64,000 bases of DNA. It comes from Halalkalibacter oceani. GTDB lineage: Bacteria; Bacillota; Bacilli; Bacillales; Bacillaceae_D. Made by a program: the position numbers and the translations under genes. The DNA is taken from contig NZ_JAMBOL010000001.1 in NCBI RefSeq assembly GCF_023715605.1, positions 186,001 through 250,000 of the forward strand, in the 5' to 3' direction. Position 1 is the stretch's first letter, and every line of letters begins with the position of its first letter. Below the pieces are notes generated by a model. It did no database searches and was not told the origin of the DNA. It saw nothing but the letters and a program-made list of their open reading frames with translations. Below are positions 34,446-43,776 of this stretch, piece by piece.

Positions 34446-35312
34446 ATGAAAATAAGTTACTTAGGACCAAAAGGAACATTTACAGAAATGGCAGCGAGAG
34501 GGCTGTTTAAAGAGCAGGAGCTTGTTCCTTATCAAACGATTCCTTTCTGTATGGATGCCGTCGCTGCCGGGGAAGTCGATGCAACGATCGTGCCAATTGA
34601 AAATGCAATCGAAGGATCGGTAAATATGACGCTTGATTATTTGATTCATAAACAGCGCCTGCCAATTATTGGCGGCGTCACTGTACCGATCGCCCAGCAT
34701 TTGCTTGTCCATCCGGAAAACAGACAGCAGCCGATTGAGAAAATCGTTTCTCATCCACACGCGATTGCCCAATGTCATGATTTCCTTCAAGCGAAGCTGA
34801 GCGGGGCGGAGTGGGAATATATGAATTCGACCGGAGCGGCGGCTGAATTTGTCGCGAGCCATCCCGAACAGAAAATCGCGGCGATCGCCAATGAACTGGC
34901 CGCTGAAGAATATCAGCTTGTACCGCTGCATGAAAATATCCACGATTATTCCCATAACCGTACAAGCTTTGTCGTTCTGAGCCGGACGCTTGATATGCTG
35001 CACTTGCAAGAGCCGGAGCATATCGCTGATAAAACGAGCTTGATGGTGACATTGCCGTCCGATTTTTCCGGCGCGCTTCATCAGGTGCTGTCCGCCTTTG
35101 CGTGGCGCAAGCTGAATTTAACGAAAATTGAATCGAGACCGACAAAAACCGGCTTAGGCAATTATTTCTTTCTAATTGACGTCGATGGCCTGGCTGATGA
35201 TGTGCTGATTCCAGGGGCAGTTTCAGAGCTGGAAGCGTTAGGCTGTGGGGTCGATATTCTTGGAAGCTATCCGTGCTATCAATTAGTTCCCCAGGCGGAA
35301 AAAATCCGCTGA
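34446..35312 (+). CDS. pheA: Prephenate dehydratase
   Basis: 288 residues. Makes phenylpyruvate in phenylalanine synthesis. Signatures are SYLGPKGTFTEMAA at the N-terminus, IVPIENAIEGSVN, the catalytic NRTSFVVL, and a regulatory ACT domain from about 195 with KIESRPTKTGLGNYFFLID. GGGAGGAGAG before the ATG. Confidence 0.95.
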   Translation: MKISYLGPKGTFTEMAARGLFKEQELVPYQTIPFCMDAVAAGEVDATIVPIENAIEGSVNMTLDYLIHKQRLPIIGGVTVPIAQHLLVHPENRQQPIEKIVSHPHAIAQCHDFLQAKLSGAEWEYMNSTGAAAEFVASHPEQKIAAIANELAAEEYQLVPLHENIHDYSHNRTSFVVLSRTLDMLHLQEPEHIADKTSLMVTLPSDFSGALHQVLSAFAWRKLNLTKIESRPTKTGLGNYFFLIDVDGLADDVLIPGAVSELEALGCGVDILGSYPCYQLVPQAEKIR

Positions 35313-35336
35313 GGACAAAGTGGGAAGCGGATTTCT

Positions 35337-35459
35337 GAGCTTGAGAGGGCGAGACAAAACTAGCTTTGAACCTATTGGCAATGGCTTCATACCCCACAAG
35401 CCCGTTGTGAGACATCTACTCACAACGGGCTTTAACAAATCGTGGCGGTTCCGCTCATA
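35337..35459 (+). repeat. Dispersed intergenic repeat, full copy (b)
   Basis: Left block GAGCTTGAGAGGGCGAGACA then TAGCTTTGAACCTATTGGCA; internal hairpin 35398-35432 with a 14-bp perfect stem AAGCCCGTTGTGAG / CTCACAACGGGCTT; right block AATCGTGGCGGTTCCGCTCAT. Type copy of the family seen also at 2359, 49106 and 51886. It lies between pheA and its terminator. Confidence 0.85.
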
Positions 35460-35510
35460 GCCTCTTTTAGCTGGGCCATTCAAGTGATGGGCCGGCTTCC
35501 CATGTTAGGC

Positions 35511-35556
35511 GGTCTGTCTGGAAGCGGGGGTCTTTCAGACAGACCTGCGCGTTTTT
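35511..35556. terminator. Terminator between pheA and niaR
   Basis: GGTCTGTCTG / CAGACAGACC stem; GTTTTTC follows after a short GC stretch. Serves the converging pheA and niaR. Confidence 0.7.
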
Positions 35557-35557
35557 C

Positions 35558-36094
35558 TTAGTCGTTTAAAATGAAGCCCCGCCGGTCAAGGGCGGCGATG
35601 GCGCTGTCCAGTTGTTCCTCGGTTTGCGCCTCGATTTCATGCAAGTGGACGCCATTTGTCAACTCGGATAATAAGGCCGCTTTTGTCGATTGCAAATGAG
35701 CGCAAAACTGCTCGACATCCTGACGGCTTGAGACCATCAAGGAAGCAGACAGCTCACCGTACAGGGCGTGCTCGACCATCACTTGGCGCACAGTCACGCC
35801 GTGGTCGACGAGGAGAAAAAGCTCTTCCTTCGTCTCGGCGGGCGTATGGCAGCAGGCGATAATCCGGCTCGCTTTTGCCGGCCTTTCTGTCTTGACATAC
35901 ATATAGCCTTGAGCGGTCGCTAAAATTGGATGCTTTTTCGCTTTTAAGATCGATATATCCTGGACGATTACTTGCCGGCTGACATTGGTTCGTTTGGCCA
36001 GCTCATTTCCTGTTAATGGCTTGTCGCTTGTTTGCAGCCAGTCAATCAGTAGATTCCGACGCTCCTCGCCAAGTATTTTCTTGCCATTTGTCAC
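35558..36094 (-). CDS. niaR: NAD-biosynthesis repressor NiaR (YrxA/NadR)
   Basis: 178 residues. Winged helix about 10-60 (LTGNELAKRTNVSRQVIVQD) and a 3H domain from about 75 (DHGVTVRQVMVEHALYGEL, NGVHLHEIEA) that binds nicotinate. Represses nad genes when niacin is present. GTG start three bases after the nifS stop with AAGGGG upstream, so it is co-transcribed with nifS. Confidence 0.92.
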   Translation of the reverse strand: MTNGKKILGEERRNLLIDWLQTSDKPLTGNELAKRTNVSRQVIVQDISILKAKKHPILATAQGYMYVKTERPAKASRIIACCHTPAETKEELFLLVDHGVTVRQVMVEHALYGELSASLMVSSRQDVEQFCAHLQSTKAALLSELTNGVHLHEIEAQTEEQLDSAIAALDRRGFILND

Positions 36095-36096
36095 AT

Positions 36097-37233
36097 CTAT
36101 TCATCCCCTTTATAGGTCAGCAAAATTTCTTTGATTGCCTTAATCAGCTGTGTAACGTCCTGCTTTGTCGTGTGCTTGCCAAACGTAATTCTGACAAGCT
36201 CATGCGCTTCTTCGGCCGAACGGCCAAGGCTGATCAGCGTTCGTGAAGGAGAGCTTTGTCCGGCCCGGCAGGCTGAACCGGTTGAGATGGCGAAGCCTTT
36301 GCGGTTACATTCCAGCATGAGCAGCTGTCCTTCCATTCCTTTCGCCCGCAGCGCGATATGAAAAGGCAGCCGCGCGGTCGGATGGCCTTCAAAGCACACC
36401 TCAGCATGCCCGGCAAATGCCTTTATAAATTCGTCCCGGTAGTCTGCAAGCCGGCTCATTTCTTCGTGTGCATTGGCGCTCATCTCTTCTACCGCCGCAG
36501 CAAACGCCGCGATGGCAGGAACATCGACCGTGCCGGCCCGGAAGCCATTTTCATGAGTCGTCCCGTGGTGAAACGAAGCCCAGCCGACGGCATGCTGCAA
36601 ATAAGCGGCGCCAACTCCTTTTGGTCCGTAGCATTTATGGGCAGAAAAGCTGGCGCTTGTCAGCACGTCGAGCGGAATCGGCAGCTTGCCAAAGGTTTGC
36701 ACGCAATCACTATGAAACAGTATAGCATGATCGGCGAGAATCTTTCCAAGGGCAGCGAGATCCTGTACGGTGCCGATTTCACTGTTCGCGTGGCCGATCG
36801 TCACGAGAACCGTATCCTCATCGATTGCGGAACGCAGCTCCTCTTCCGTTACTTGTCCATATTGATTGACGTCAAGATAACGAATGTGGAACCCCTCGCG
36901 ATCGTGAAGAAAGGCAAGAGCTTGATGGACGGAATGATGCTCTCCTTCTGTCGTCAAAATCGTTTTGCCTTTCGCTTTATGGGCAATGGCCAAACCGGTT
37001 AGCGCTAAAAACGTCGCTTCCGATCCTGAGCCGGTAAAATAAATGTCGTCCGGGCGTGCTGGTGGAAGGCTTGCCGCAATCGTCCGCCGGCTAATGGCCA
37101 GAACATCCTCCGCCTCCTGGCCAAGCGTGTGCAGGCTTTGGCTGTTGGCGTAATACTGCCTCGCGATACGCTGATAGGTGTCTAACGCATAGTCGGACAT
37201 CGGGGTCGTGGCACTGTAATCAAAATAAAGCAT
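36097..37233 (-). CDS. nifS: Cysteine desulfurase for NAD synthesis (NifS/NadF type)
   Basis: 378-residue class V PLP enzyme. PLP-Lys in SFSAHKCYGPKGVGAAYL; the catalytic Cys loop is GSACRAGQSSPSRTL. N-terminal YFDYSATTPM is typical. In B. subtilis this gene stands divergent from nadBCA and supplies sulfur for the NadA iron-sulfur cluster; the arrangement here is the same. Confidence 0.93.
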   Translation of the reverse strand: MLYFDYSATTPMSDYALDTYQRIARQYYANSQSLHTLGQEAEDVLAISRRTIAASLPPARPDDIYFTGSGSEATFLALTGLAIAHKAKGKTILTTEGEHHSVHQALAFLHDREGFHIRYLDVNQYGQVTEEELRSAIDEDTVLVTIGHANSEIGTVQDLAALGKILADHAILFHSDCVQTFGKLPIPLDVLTSASFSAHKCYGPKGVGAAYLQHAVGWASFHHGTTHENGFRAGTVDVPAIAAFAAAVEEMSANAHEEMSRLADYRDEFIKAFAGHAEVCFEGHPTARLPFHIALRAKGMEGQLLMLECNRKGFAISTGSACRAGQSSPSRTLISLGRSAEEAHELVRITFGKHTTKQDVTQLIKAIKEILLTYKGDE

Positions 37234-37280
37234 AATCGGCTCCTTTTCCTACTCAATTTCCGTGCGCTTTCGAAAAATCT

Positions 37281-37320
37281 CTTGTCACAATTCTTATTTT
37301 ATGTAAAGATAGGTGACAAG
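37281..37320. promoter_or_regulatory. Candidate NiaR operator between nifS and nadB
   Basis: Inverted repeat CTTGTCAC (37281-37288) and GTGACAAG (37313-37320) centred in the 116-base divergent region. Position and symmetry suit a repressor acting on both nifS-niaR and nadBCA. The binding protein is inferred from gene context. Confidence 0.55.
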
Positions 37321-37349
37321 ACAACTGTAAATTACATGGAGGAATGATC

Positions 37350-38915
37350 ATGGCTGATAAGGCGGTAGACGTGGTTATTATTGGAAGCGGCATTGCCGGA
37401 TTAATGACGGCCCATCTTTTAGCTGATGACTTGAATGTGATGATTATCACAAAGTCAAATGTGGCACAAAGCAATTCCAGCCTTGCTCAGGGAGGCATGG
37501 CCGCTGCGATCGATCCGCTTGACAGCTGGAGCAGCCATTATGCCGACACGCTTGAGGCGGGCCATCACCATCATCATTTTGATCATCTTGAACTGCTGGT
37601 GAAGCGGGCGCCGCTTATTGTGAAAAAGCTTGAAGAACTCGGGGTGGAGTTTGACCGTGATCAATATGGCAGGCTGAAGCTCGGCATGGAAGGGGCGCAC
37701 AGTCATCGTCGGATTGTCCACGCCGAGGGCGATCAGACAGGCCGGGCGATAACCGCCGCTCTCATTCGGCAAGTGCAGCACCGCGTACAGCTGCTTGAGC
37801 AGACAATGGTGCAAAATCTACTGCTCACCGATGCTGGGGTAGGAGGCGTCGAGACAGATCGCGGCGTGGTCCGTGCCAAGGCGACGATTCTCGCCACAGG
37901 AGGAGCCGGGCAGCTCTTTACACACACCTCCAATGTACCTGAAGCAACCGGCGATGGACTCGCGCTTGCTTATCGGGCGGGAGCGCGGCTGATTGATATG
38001 GAATTTGTCCAATTTCATCCGACATTGCTTGTCCGCGCCGGGCAAACATATGGACTGATCAGCGAGGCCGTTCGCGGTGAAGGAGCGTTTCTTGTCAACC
38101 AAAATGGAGAACGGCTGATGGCCTGGCATCCGTTAAAAGACCTTGCCCCGCGCGACGTCGTCAGCAGATCGATTGAGCAGGCACTGCATCGCGGAGAGCA
38201 AATCTTTCTCGACTGTCGCGTTATCGAAAATTTTGCCCAGTGTTTTCCGGGTTTGATAAAGCGCTGTCAACAGGCGAAAATTGACCAAAATCAGCCTCTG
38301 CTTCCGGTCGCACCGGGTGCTCACTTTATGAGCGGCGGCATTGAAACGAATGCCAACGGCCAAACCTCGCTTCCAGGCTTGTATGCGATTGGGGAAGTTG
38401 CCTGTACCGGCGTTCATGGCGCAAACAGACTGGCGAGCAATTCGCTGCTGGAAGGGCTTGTCTTTGCCGAGCAGGTCGCCACCTATTTGCGTGAGGTTCC
38501 TTTGTTTGACGGGAGGGAGGCGCAGCTCGTCGAGGAGGGACCGCCATTGGTAAGCGGCTGTCCGCCAACGAAAACGGCTATTCAGGCAAACATGACAGCT
38601 TATGTCGGGATGAACCGCGACGAATACGGCTTGCAGGAAATGAAGCGCTGGCTCGAACCGTATATGATGGGAGCGCTTTATCCGGGTGGAAGCACGTCAC
38701 GCGAGGAACTGGAACGAAAGAATATGGTTCTCGTCGCCTGGATGATTACCGAAGCTGCCCTGCTGCGGAAAGAAAGCAGAGGCGGTCATTACCGCAGCGA
38801 TTACCCGGCAAAGGATGAGGAAGGATGGGACGGGGCGACCGTCGCCATTTCACAGACGGATGGGATCATAAAACAAGAAAAAGCAAGTGGGAGAATAATA
38901 CCGCTTCGGCGTTAA
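37350..38915 (+). CDS. nadB: L-aspartate oxidase
   Basis: 521 residues, flavoenzyme that oxidises aspartate to iminoaspartate. FAD motif IIGSGIAGLMTAHLL, SSLAQGGMAAAI, EATGDGLALAYRAGA and the active-site region MSGGIETNANGQTSLPGLYA. The ATG at 37350 lies seven bases after TGGAGG. First gene of nadBCA. Confidence 0.96.
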   Translation: MADKAVDVVIIGSGIAGLMTAHLLADDLNVMIITKSNVAQSNSSLAQGGMAAAIDPLDSWSSHYADTLEAGHHHHHFDHLELLVKRAPLIVKKLEELGVEFDRDQYGRLKLGMEGAHSHRRIVHAEGDQTGRAITAALIRQVQHRVQLLEQTMVQNLLLTDAGVGGVETDRGVVRAKATILATGGAGQLFTHTSNVPEATGDGLALAYRAGARLIDMEFVQFHPTLLVRAGQTYGLISEAVRGEGAFLVNQNGERLMAWHPLKDLAPRDVVSRSIEQALHRGEQIFLDCRVIENFAQCFPGLIKRCQQAKIDQNQPLLPVAPGAHFMSGGIETNANGQTSLPGLYAIGEVACTGVHGANRLASNSLLEGLVFAEQVATYLREVPLFDGREAQLVEEGPPLVSGCPPTKTAIQANMTAYVGMNRDEYGLQEMKRWLEPYMMGALYPGGSTSREELERKNMVLVAWMITEAALLRKESRGGHYRSDYPAKDEEGWDGATVAISQTDGIIKQEKASGRIIPLRR

Positions 38916-38928
38916 GGAGAGGGAGAAT

Positions 38929-39771
38929 ATGAATAAGCTGGCAATTAAGGAACGGCTGCAACTTTTTTTGATGGAGGATATTGGCGAGGGCGATCTGACG
39001 AGTCAAACGGTGATTGCCACTGGCAAAAGAGGGCAAGGAAATATGGTTGCAAAGGAAGCGGGTGTAATGGCCGGCGGGGAAATCGTCCGGCTTGGCTATC
39101 AATGCGTCGATGAAGAGGTGGAGGTTACCATTCACGTCGCTGACGGAGAACCTTTTCAGGCGGGGGACATTTTAGTGAGCATGAAAGGGTCTTATCTTTC
39201 CTTGCTCGCCGGCGAGCGGGTTTTGCTGAATATTTTTCAGCGGATGTGCGGGATTGCGACGATGGCCAGAGATGCGGTTTTACGTCTTGATGACCCATCG
39301 ATCCGCATTTGCGATACGCGGAAAACAACGCCGGGCTTACGTATTTTTGAAAAATATGCCGTTCGCTGCGGAGGGGGATTTAATCACCGGTTTGGATTAA
39401 GTGATGCCATTTTATTAAAGGAAAACCATTTACTGGCCGGAGGCGGAATTACGAAAACACTTCAGGCGGTAAAAGAAAAAGTAGGTCATATGGTCAAGGT
39501 GGAAGTTGAGACGACAAACGAGGAAGAAGTGCTTGAAGCAGTTGAAGCCGGAGCGGATGTGATTATGTTCGATAATGCGACGCCGGAGGAAATCGCGTCA
39601 TATGTCAAGCTCGTCCCTTCCGTGATTAAGACCGAAGCATCCGGCAATATTTCTCTGGAGACGATTGCTTCTTATCGCGGCTGTGGTGTCGATTATCTCT
39701 CACTCGGCTGTTTAACGCATTCCGTCAAAGCCAAAGACATTAGTTTTTTACTCGAAGCGGAGGGAGAATAA
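38929..39771 (+). CDS. nadC: Quinolinate phosphoribosyltransferase
   Basis: 280 residues. Converts quinolinate and PRPP to nicotinate mononucleotide. N-terminal [13 protein letters not shown], catalytic [20 protein letters not shown], and C-terminal [20 protein letters not shown] with the phosphate-binding loop. GGAGAGGGAG before the ATG; one base separates it from nadA. Confidence 0.96.
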   Translation: MNKLAIKERLQLFLMEDIGEGDLTSQTVIATGKRGQGNMVAKEAGVMAGGEIVRLGYQCVDEEVEVTIHVADGEPFQAGDILVSMKGSYLSLLAGERVLLNIFQRMCGIATMARDAVLRLDDPSIRICDTRKTTPGLRIFEKYAVRCGGGFNHRFGLSDAILLKENHLLAGGGITKTLQAVKEKVGHMVKVEVETTNEEEVLEAVEAGADVIMFDNATPEEIASYVKLVPSVIKTEASGNISLETIASYRGCGVDYLSLGCLTHSVKAKDISFLLEAEGE

Positions 39772-39772
39772 G

Positions 39773-40876
39773 ATGAGTTTTCTTGAAGAAATTTCAAAAG
39801 TCAAACGTGTACCGGAACAGTACGCAAAAATGACGACAGAAGAAAAACGGGCGCGCATCTGGGAAATTAAGCAGCAGTTTGGCAAGCGTTTATACATTCC
39901 GGGTCATCATTATCAGCGGGACGAGGTCATTGAATTTGCTGATGCAATTGGTGACTCCCTTCAGCTGGCCCAACTGGCGCAGGCTAATCGCGAGGCGGAA
40001 TTCATCGTCTTTTGCGGCGTGCATTTCATGGCGGAAACGGCCGATATGCTGACAAGCGAGGAGCAGCACGTCATTCTTCCTGATTTGAAGGCAGGCTGTT
40101 CAATGGCCGATATGGCGACGATCGCGCAAACCGAATATGCGTGGGGAGAGCTGCAGGAGCTGCTTGGCAATACGATTCTTCCATTAACCTATGTCAACAG
40201 TACAGCGGCGATCAAAGCCTTTTGCGGCCGCAATGGGGGAGCGACGGTGACTTCCTCGAATGCAAAAGCAATGGTCGAGTGGGCCTTCACGCAAAAGGAA
40301 CGGATCTTGTTTTTGCCTGATCAGCATTTAGGAAGAAATACCGCCTATGATCTTGGTGTCCCTTTGGAGAAGATGGCGGTCTGGGATCCGATTGAGCGTC
40401 GCCTTGACTATGAAGGGAACCTCGATGATCTGCAAGTGATTCTTTGGAAAGGACATTGCTCGGTTCATGAAAAATTTACTGTAGCGCAAATTGAGCAGCT
40501 TAGAAAGAATTCTCCTGAAACACGAATCATCGTGCACCCAGAATGCACGTATGAGGTCGTCCAGGCGGCAGACGAAAATGGCTCGACCCATTTTATAATC
40601 GAGACGATTAAAAAGGCAGCTCCGGGTACGAAGTGGGCGGTCGGGACGGAAATGAATTTGGTGAACCGTTTAAGCCAGCAGCATCCTGAGCAGGAGATTA
40701 CATCATTAAATCCGATCATGTGTCCATGTTTAACGATGAACCGGATTGATCTTGATCATTTGCTTTGGTCGCTGGAAGAACTGGAGGCGGGGCAGTTACA
40801 TTTCCCAATAAAAGTGGATCCGTTAACGACCGAAGAAGCGAATTTGGCATTGCAGCGCATGCTGGAACGCGCTTAA
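39773..40876 (+). CDS. nadA: Quinolinate synthase
   Basis: 367 residues. 4Fe-4S enzyme that condenses iminoaspartate with dihydroxyacetone phosphate. Cluster Cys candidates are in [17 protein letters not shown] and [21 protein letters not shown] near the N-terminus is the substrate site. It follows nadC directly with GGAGGGAG. Confidence 0.96.
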   Translation: MSFLEEISKVKRVPEQYAKMTTEEKRARIWEIKQQFGKRLYIPGHHYQRDEVIEFADAIGDSLQLAQLAQANREAEFIVFCGVHFMAETADMLTSEEQHVILPDLKAGCSMADMATIAQTEYAWGELQELLGNTILPLTYVNSTAAIKAFCGRNGGATVTSSNAKAMVEWAFTQKERILFLPDQHLGRNTAYDLGVPLEKMAVWDPIERRLDYEGNLDDLQVILWKGHCSVHEKFTVAQIEQLRKNSPETRIIVHPECTYEVVQAADENGSTHFIIETIKKAAPGTKWAVGTEMNLVNRLSQQHPEQEITSLNPIMCPCLTMNRIDLDHLLWSLEELEAGQLHFPIKVDPLTTEEANLALQRMLERA

Positions 40877-40888
40877 TCATCGGAAGAG

Positions 40889-40932
40889 AACCGGCTTAGC
40901 AGGAGCATTTCCTGTTAAGCCGGTTTTTTTAA
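40889..40932 (+). terminator. nadBCA terminator
   Basis: AACCGGCTTA.CAGGA / TCCTG.TAAGCCGGTT stem and seven T. Confidence 0.9.
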
Positions 40933-41121
40933 AAGATAAGAAAGGACGCTAGGCGTTTTTCTTAGGCATAAACCTATTTGTTATCTCATAAGATTTGCTG
41001 AGACCCTTTGGGTATTAGGCTTTATCCCATTTTTATCTATTTTGTCAATTTAACGCACCGTGTCAATTCGCCTACAACATCATAAGATGTACGAAAAAGG
41101 TAAAGAGGAGGGAATGAGATC

Positions 41122-42567
41122 GTGAAAATTCACATTGTCCAAAAAGGGGATACGCTCTGGAAGCTCGCCAAAAAATACGGTGTTGATTTTGAACAGTTAA
41201 AAGCCGCTAATACACAACTCGCAAACCCAGATATGATTATGCCCGGTATGAAAATAAAAATTCCAACAGGAAGCGTACCTGTAAAAAAAGAATCTCAGCA
41301 GGCAGCTAATGCCCCAGTGAAGGAACAGCAGAAACTATACCAGAAGGAAGGCCCTGTGCCTCCACCAACGACGACCACGCCTGCAGCTAAAGAAACACCG
41401 CAGCCGGCGCCGCAGCCAAAGCCGGAGGTGCCGAAAGCACCGCCGAAAATGAATCAGCCAATGCCAAAGCCGGAGATGCCGAAAGCACCACCGAAGATGC
41501 ATCAACCACAGCCGAAGCCGGAAATGCCGAAAGCGCCGCCGAAGATGCATCAACCACAGCCGAAGCCGGAAATGCCGAAAGCGCCGCCGAAAATGCATCA
41601 ACCACAGCCGAAGCCGGAAATGCCAAAGGCACCGTCGAAAATGAATCAGCCAATTTTACAAGCACCGACATCACAACCTTCTATGCCTCAGCATAGTCAG
41701 AAATACGATGTGCACTTATACCAGCCACAAACAAAGCCCATGCAGTCGCCGATTCCAAAAGCGCCAAAGCCACCAAAAGCAAATCAGGCTCCGCAAGCGG
41801 CAAATGGGCAGCCAAACCAGCAGGCCCCGCAAATGATGCCACAGAGTCAGCCGAACCAGATGCCGCCGCAAATGATGCCACAGAGTCAGCCGAACCAGAT
41901 GCCGCCGCAAATGATGCCGCAGAGTCAGCCGAATCAAATGCCGCCGCAAATGATGCCACAGAGCCAGCCGAACCAAATGTCGCCGCAAATGATGGCGCAA
42001 AGCCAGCCGAATCAAATGCCACCGCAAATGATGGCGCAAAGCCAGCCGAACCAAATGTCGCCGCAAATGATGGCGCAAAGCCAGCCGAACCAAATGCCGC
42101 CGCAAATGATGCCGCAGAGCCAGCCGAACCAAATGCCGCCGCAAATGATGCCGCAGAGCCAGCCGAACCAGATGCCGCCGCAAATGATGCCGCAGAGCCA
42201 GCCGAACCAGATGTCACCGCAAATGATGCCGCAGCAATTTGAGCAATACGCTCACCATCCGGAGCCGCTGCCAATGATGCAGGGGGCGTTTGACATGCCT
42301 TCTCCATATTTTCAGCCAGTCGGACCGCTTATGACGGGCTACGGTAATGGCTGTGCGCCAATGGGACCTTTAAATGGGCCATTGTATCAGGCGCCACAAA
42401 CGCTGCCTGCTTATATACCGCCAGTGCAAATGGGAAGTGATTGTGTTCAATGCGGTCCCGTGGAACCAATTATGTACGGACCAAATGGGCAAATGATGTC
42501 CGTTAAAGATTTTGAACGGAATGAGCAAATAAATAATTATCAGGAAACGGACGATTACGACGACTAA
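41122..42567 (+). CDS. safA: Spore coat/cortex-interface protein SafA-like, LysM
   Basis: 481 residues. N-terminal LysM domain 1-50 (KIHIVQKGDTLWKLAKKYGV, MIMPGMKIKIPTG) that targets the forespore cortex. Residues about 90-175 have a Pro/Lys-rich 16-residue repeat (MPKAPPKMHQPQPKPE and variants). About 235-370 has ten copies of a 13-residue Gln/Met/Pro repeat (QSQPNQMPPQMMP; the A and S variants are frequent). The tail is Pro/Tyr/Met-rich with Cys. SafA nucleates the inner coat; position after nadA agrees with B. subtilis. GTG start with AGAGGAGGG. Confidence 0.85.
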   Translation: MKIHIVQKGDTLWKLAKKYGVDFEQLKAANTQLANPDMIMPGMKIKIPTGSVPVKKESQQAANAPVKEQQKLYQKEGPVPPPTTTTPAAKETPQPAPQPKPEVPKAPPKMNQPMPKPEMPKAPPKMHQPQPKPEMPKAPPKMHQPQPKPEMPKAPPKMHQPQPKPEMPKAPSKMNQPILQAPTSQPSMPQHSQKYDVHLYQPQTKPMQSPIPKAPKPPKANQAPQAANGQPNQQAPQMMPQSQPNQMPPQMMPQSQPNQMPPQMMPQSQPNQMPPQMMPQSQPNQMSPQMMAQSQPNQMPPQMMAQSQPNQMSPQMMAQSQPNQMPPQMMPQSQPNQMPPQMMPQSQPNQMPPQMMPQSQPNQMSPQMMPQQFEQYAHHPEPLPMMQGAFDMPSPYFQPVGPLMTGYGNGCAPMGPLNGPLYQAPQTLPAYIPPVQMGSDCVQCGPVEPIMYGPNGQMMSVKDFERNEQINNYQETDDYDD

Positions 42568-42621
42568 TAACAACCACTTCAACAGTCCATCGTAAAGCCG
42601 TTACGAAAGAAGCTTTGCTGT

Positions 42622-42667
42622 AAGCGTGGGGAAAAGGTGAAAAAGACCTTTGTCCCGCGCTTTTTTA
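42622..42667 (+). terminator. safA terminator
   Basis: AAGCGTGGG.AAAAGGT / ACCTTT.TCCCGCGCTT and a T-run; AAAAGGT core. Confidence 0.8.
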
Positions 42668-42758
42668 TGTCGGATTCAGGTGGTACAATGCCCAGTAACT
42701 AACAGTGTAAAGAGGCCTCCAATCAGCCACATTAAGTGGTGAAAGGGGGAATTCAAAT

Positions 42759-43631
42759 ATGAAAAAAATTGCGATGTCAATTGCAGCAGCGACAATGCTT
42801 GTTGGTGGATTAGCAGCTTGTGGTGCAGATAATCAGCAGGGAATGGGCGCGAATAACTATCGTCAAACTGGCTTTGAGTCACAGGATATGAGCGGTGCTT
42901 ATACCCACTCACGTTACCGTGGACAAGGTCCTGTCACCGATATGATGACACCTGATTATCGTGGTGGCGGTACTTATGGTCAGCTTGATCGACAACGTAC
43001 GCGTACGCATTTAAATAACTTTCAAACAAACCGTACGCATGGAAACCGTAACGGCTTCGGAGCGACCCAGCGTACTCCGGGCATGGGACGTACCGGCTTG
43101 ACAGGGAATAACCGTCCTGGAATGGTTGATGAAGATGGATTACTGCGTGATAGAACGCGCACCTATCGTCAGCAATTTACCGGTGATCGAGTCGGAAATG
43201 GGCGGATTACCAACCAACAAAGCGGTATTCACCGTTCAAACAGAGCGACTCGTAACCAGTATACCCAACAAAATGTCAACTATCATAAAGATTATGACAG
43301 CAAAACAGCGCAGCATGTTGCCAATCGTGTGCAGCGCATAAACGGAGTCGAGGACTGCCGTGTCATTGTCGATGATAACCACATTGTTGTTGGGGTTGAA
43401 ACGAACCAAAATACAAACCAGGTTAAACAACAAGTAGAACAAGCTGTGCAAAAAATGGCAAAAAATAAGCAAGTCCGCGTTGTGACGGATGAAGATCATG
43501 TTAACCGTATCCGGACGATGGATGACCGCTTGCGGTCAGGAACAGCATTCGATGAAGTCGCAGCAACATTTACCGATATGGTAAATGATTTAGGACGAGC
43601 CGTTCAACGTCCGTTTGAGCGCTCTCGTTAA
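42759..43631 (+). CDS. YhcN/YlaJ-family sporulation lipoprotein (CoxA-like)
   Basis: 290 residues. Lipobox GGLAAC near residue 21. A long Arg/Asn/Gly-rich, low-complexity middle, then the YhcN/YlaJ domain at about 180-250 (HVANRVQRINGVEDCRVIVD, HIVVGVETNQ). B. subtilis CoxA, a spore cortex protein, lies at the same place after safA. Good AAAGGGGGAA site. Confidence 0.82.
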   Translation: MKKIAMSIAAATMLVGGLAACGADNQQGMGANNYRQTGFESQDMSGAYTHSRYRGQGPVTDMMTPDYRGGGTYGQLDRQRTRTHLNNFQTNRTHGNRNGFGATQRTPGMGRTGLTGNNRPGMVDEDGLLRDRTRTYRQQFTGDRVGNGRITNQQSGIHRSNRATRNQYTQQNVNYHKDYDSKTAQHVANRVQRINGVEDCRVIVDDNHIVVGVETNQNTNQVKQQVEQAVQKMAKNKQVRVVTDEDHVNRIRTMDDRLRSGTAFDEVAATFTDMVNDLGRAVQRPFERSR

Positions 43632-43641
43632 TAAATGGAAT

Positions 43642-43680
43642 GGGGCCGGGGCCAAAAGGTTTCCCTTTCGCCGGGCCTTT
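43642..43680 (+). terminator. Terminator of the YhcN-type gene
   Basis: GGGGCCGGG.C..AAAAGG with CCTTT..G.CCGGGCCTTT: GC-rich imperfect hairpin and TTT. Confidence 0.6.
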
Positions 43681-43692
43681 AAACCAGCTGCC

Positions 43693-43726
43693 AAGCCCGT
43701 TGTGAGAGATCTCTCACAACGGGCTT
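43693..43726. repeat. Perfect 34-bp palindrome, hairpin of the dispersed repeat (c)
   Basis: Arms AAGCCCGTTGTGAGAGA and its exact reverse complement meet without a spacer. The outer 14 bp equal the inner hairpin of the repeat at 35337. Flanking sequence retains only GGAACTCATT from the right block, so it is a solitary hairpin copy. Confidence 0.85.
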
Positions 43727-43776
43727 TGGCGTTGTCTGAGGGAACTCATTAAGCGAAAATAATTGGCGGACAATGA

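Noticed and set aside
34678-35415. 245-codon minus-strand frame opposite pheA
   Set aside because: Shadow of a well-supported gene; no start site, composition typical of an antisense frame.
41681-42307. Long Ala/Ser-rich and Arg/His-rich frames antisense to safA
   Set aside because: They are mirror images of the Gln/Met/Pro repeat; the safA frame has a LysM domain, a start site and homology.
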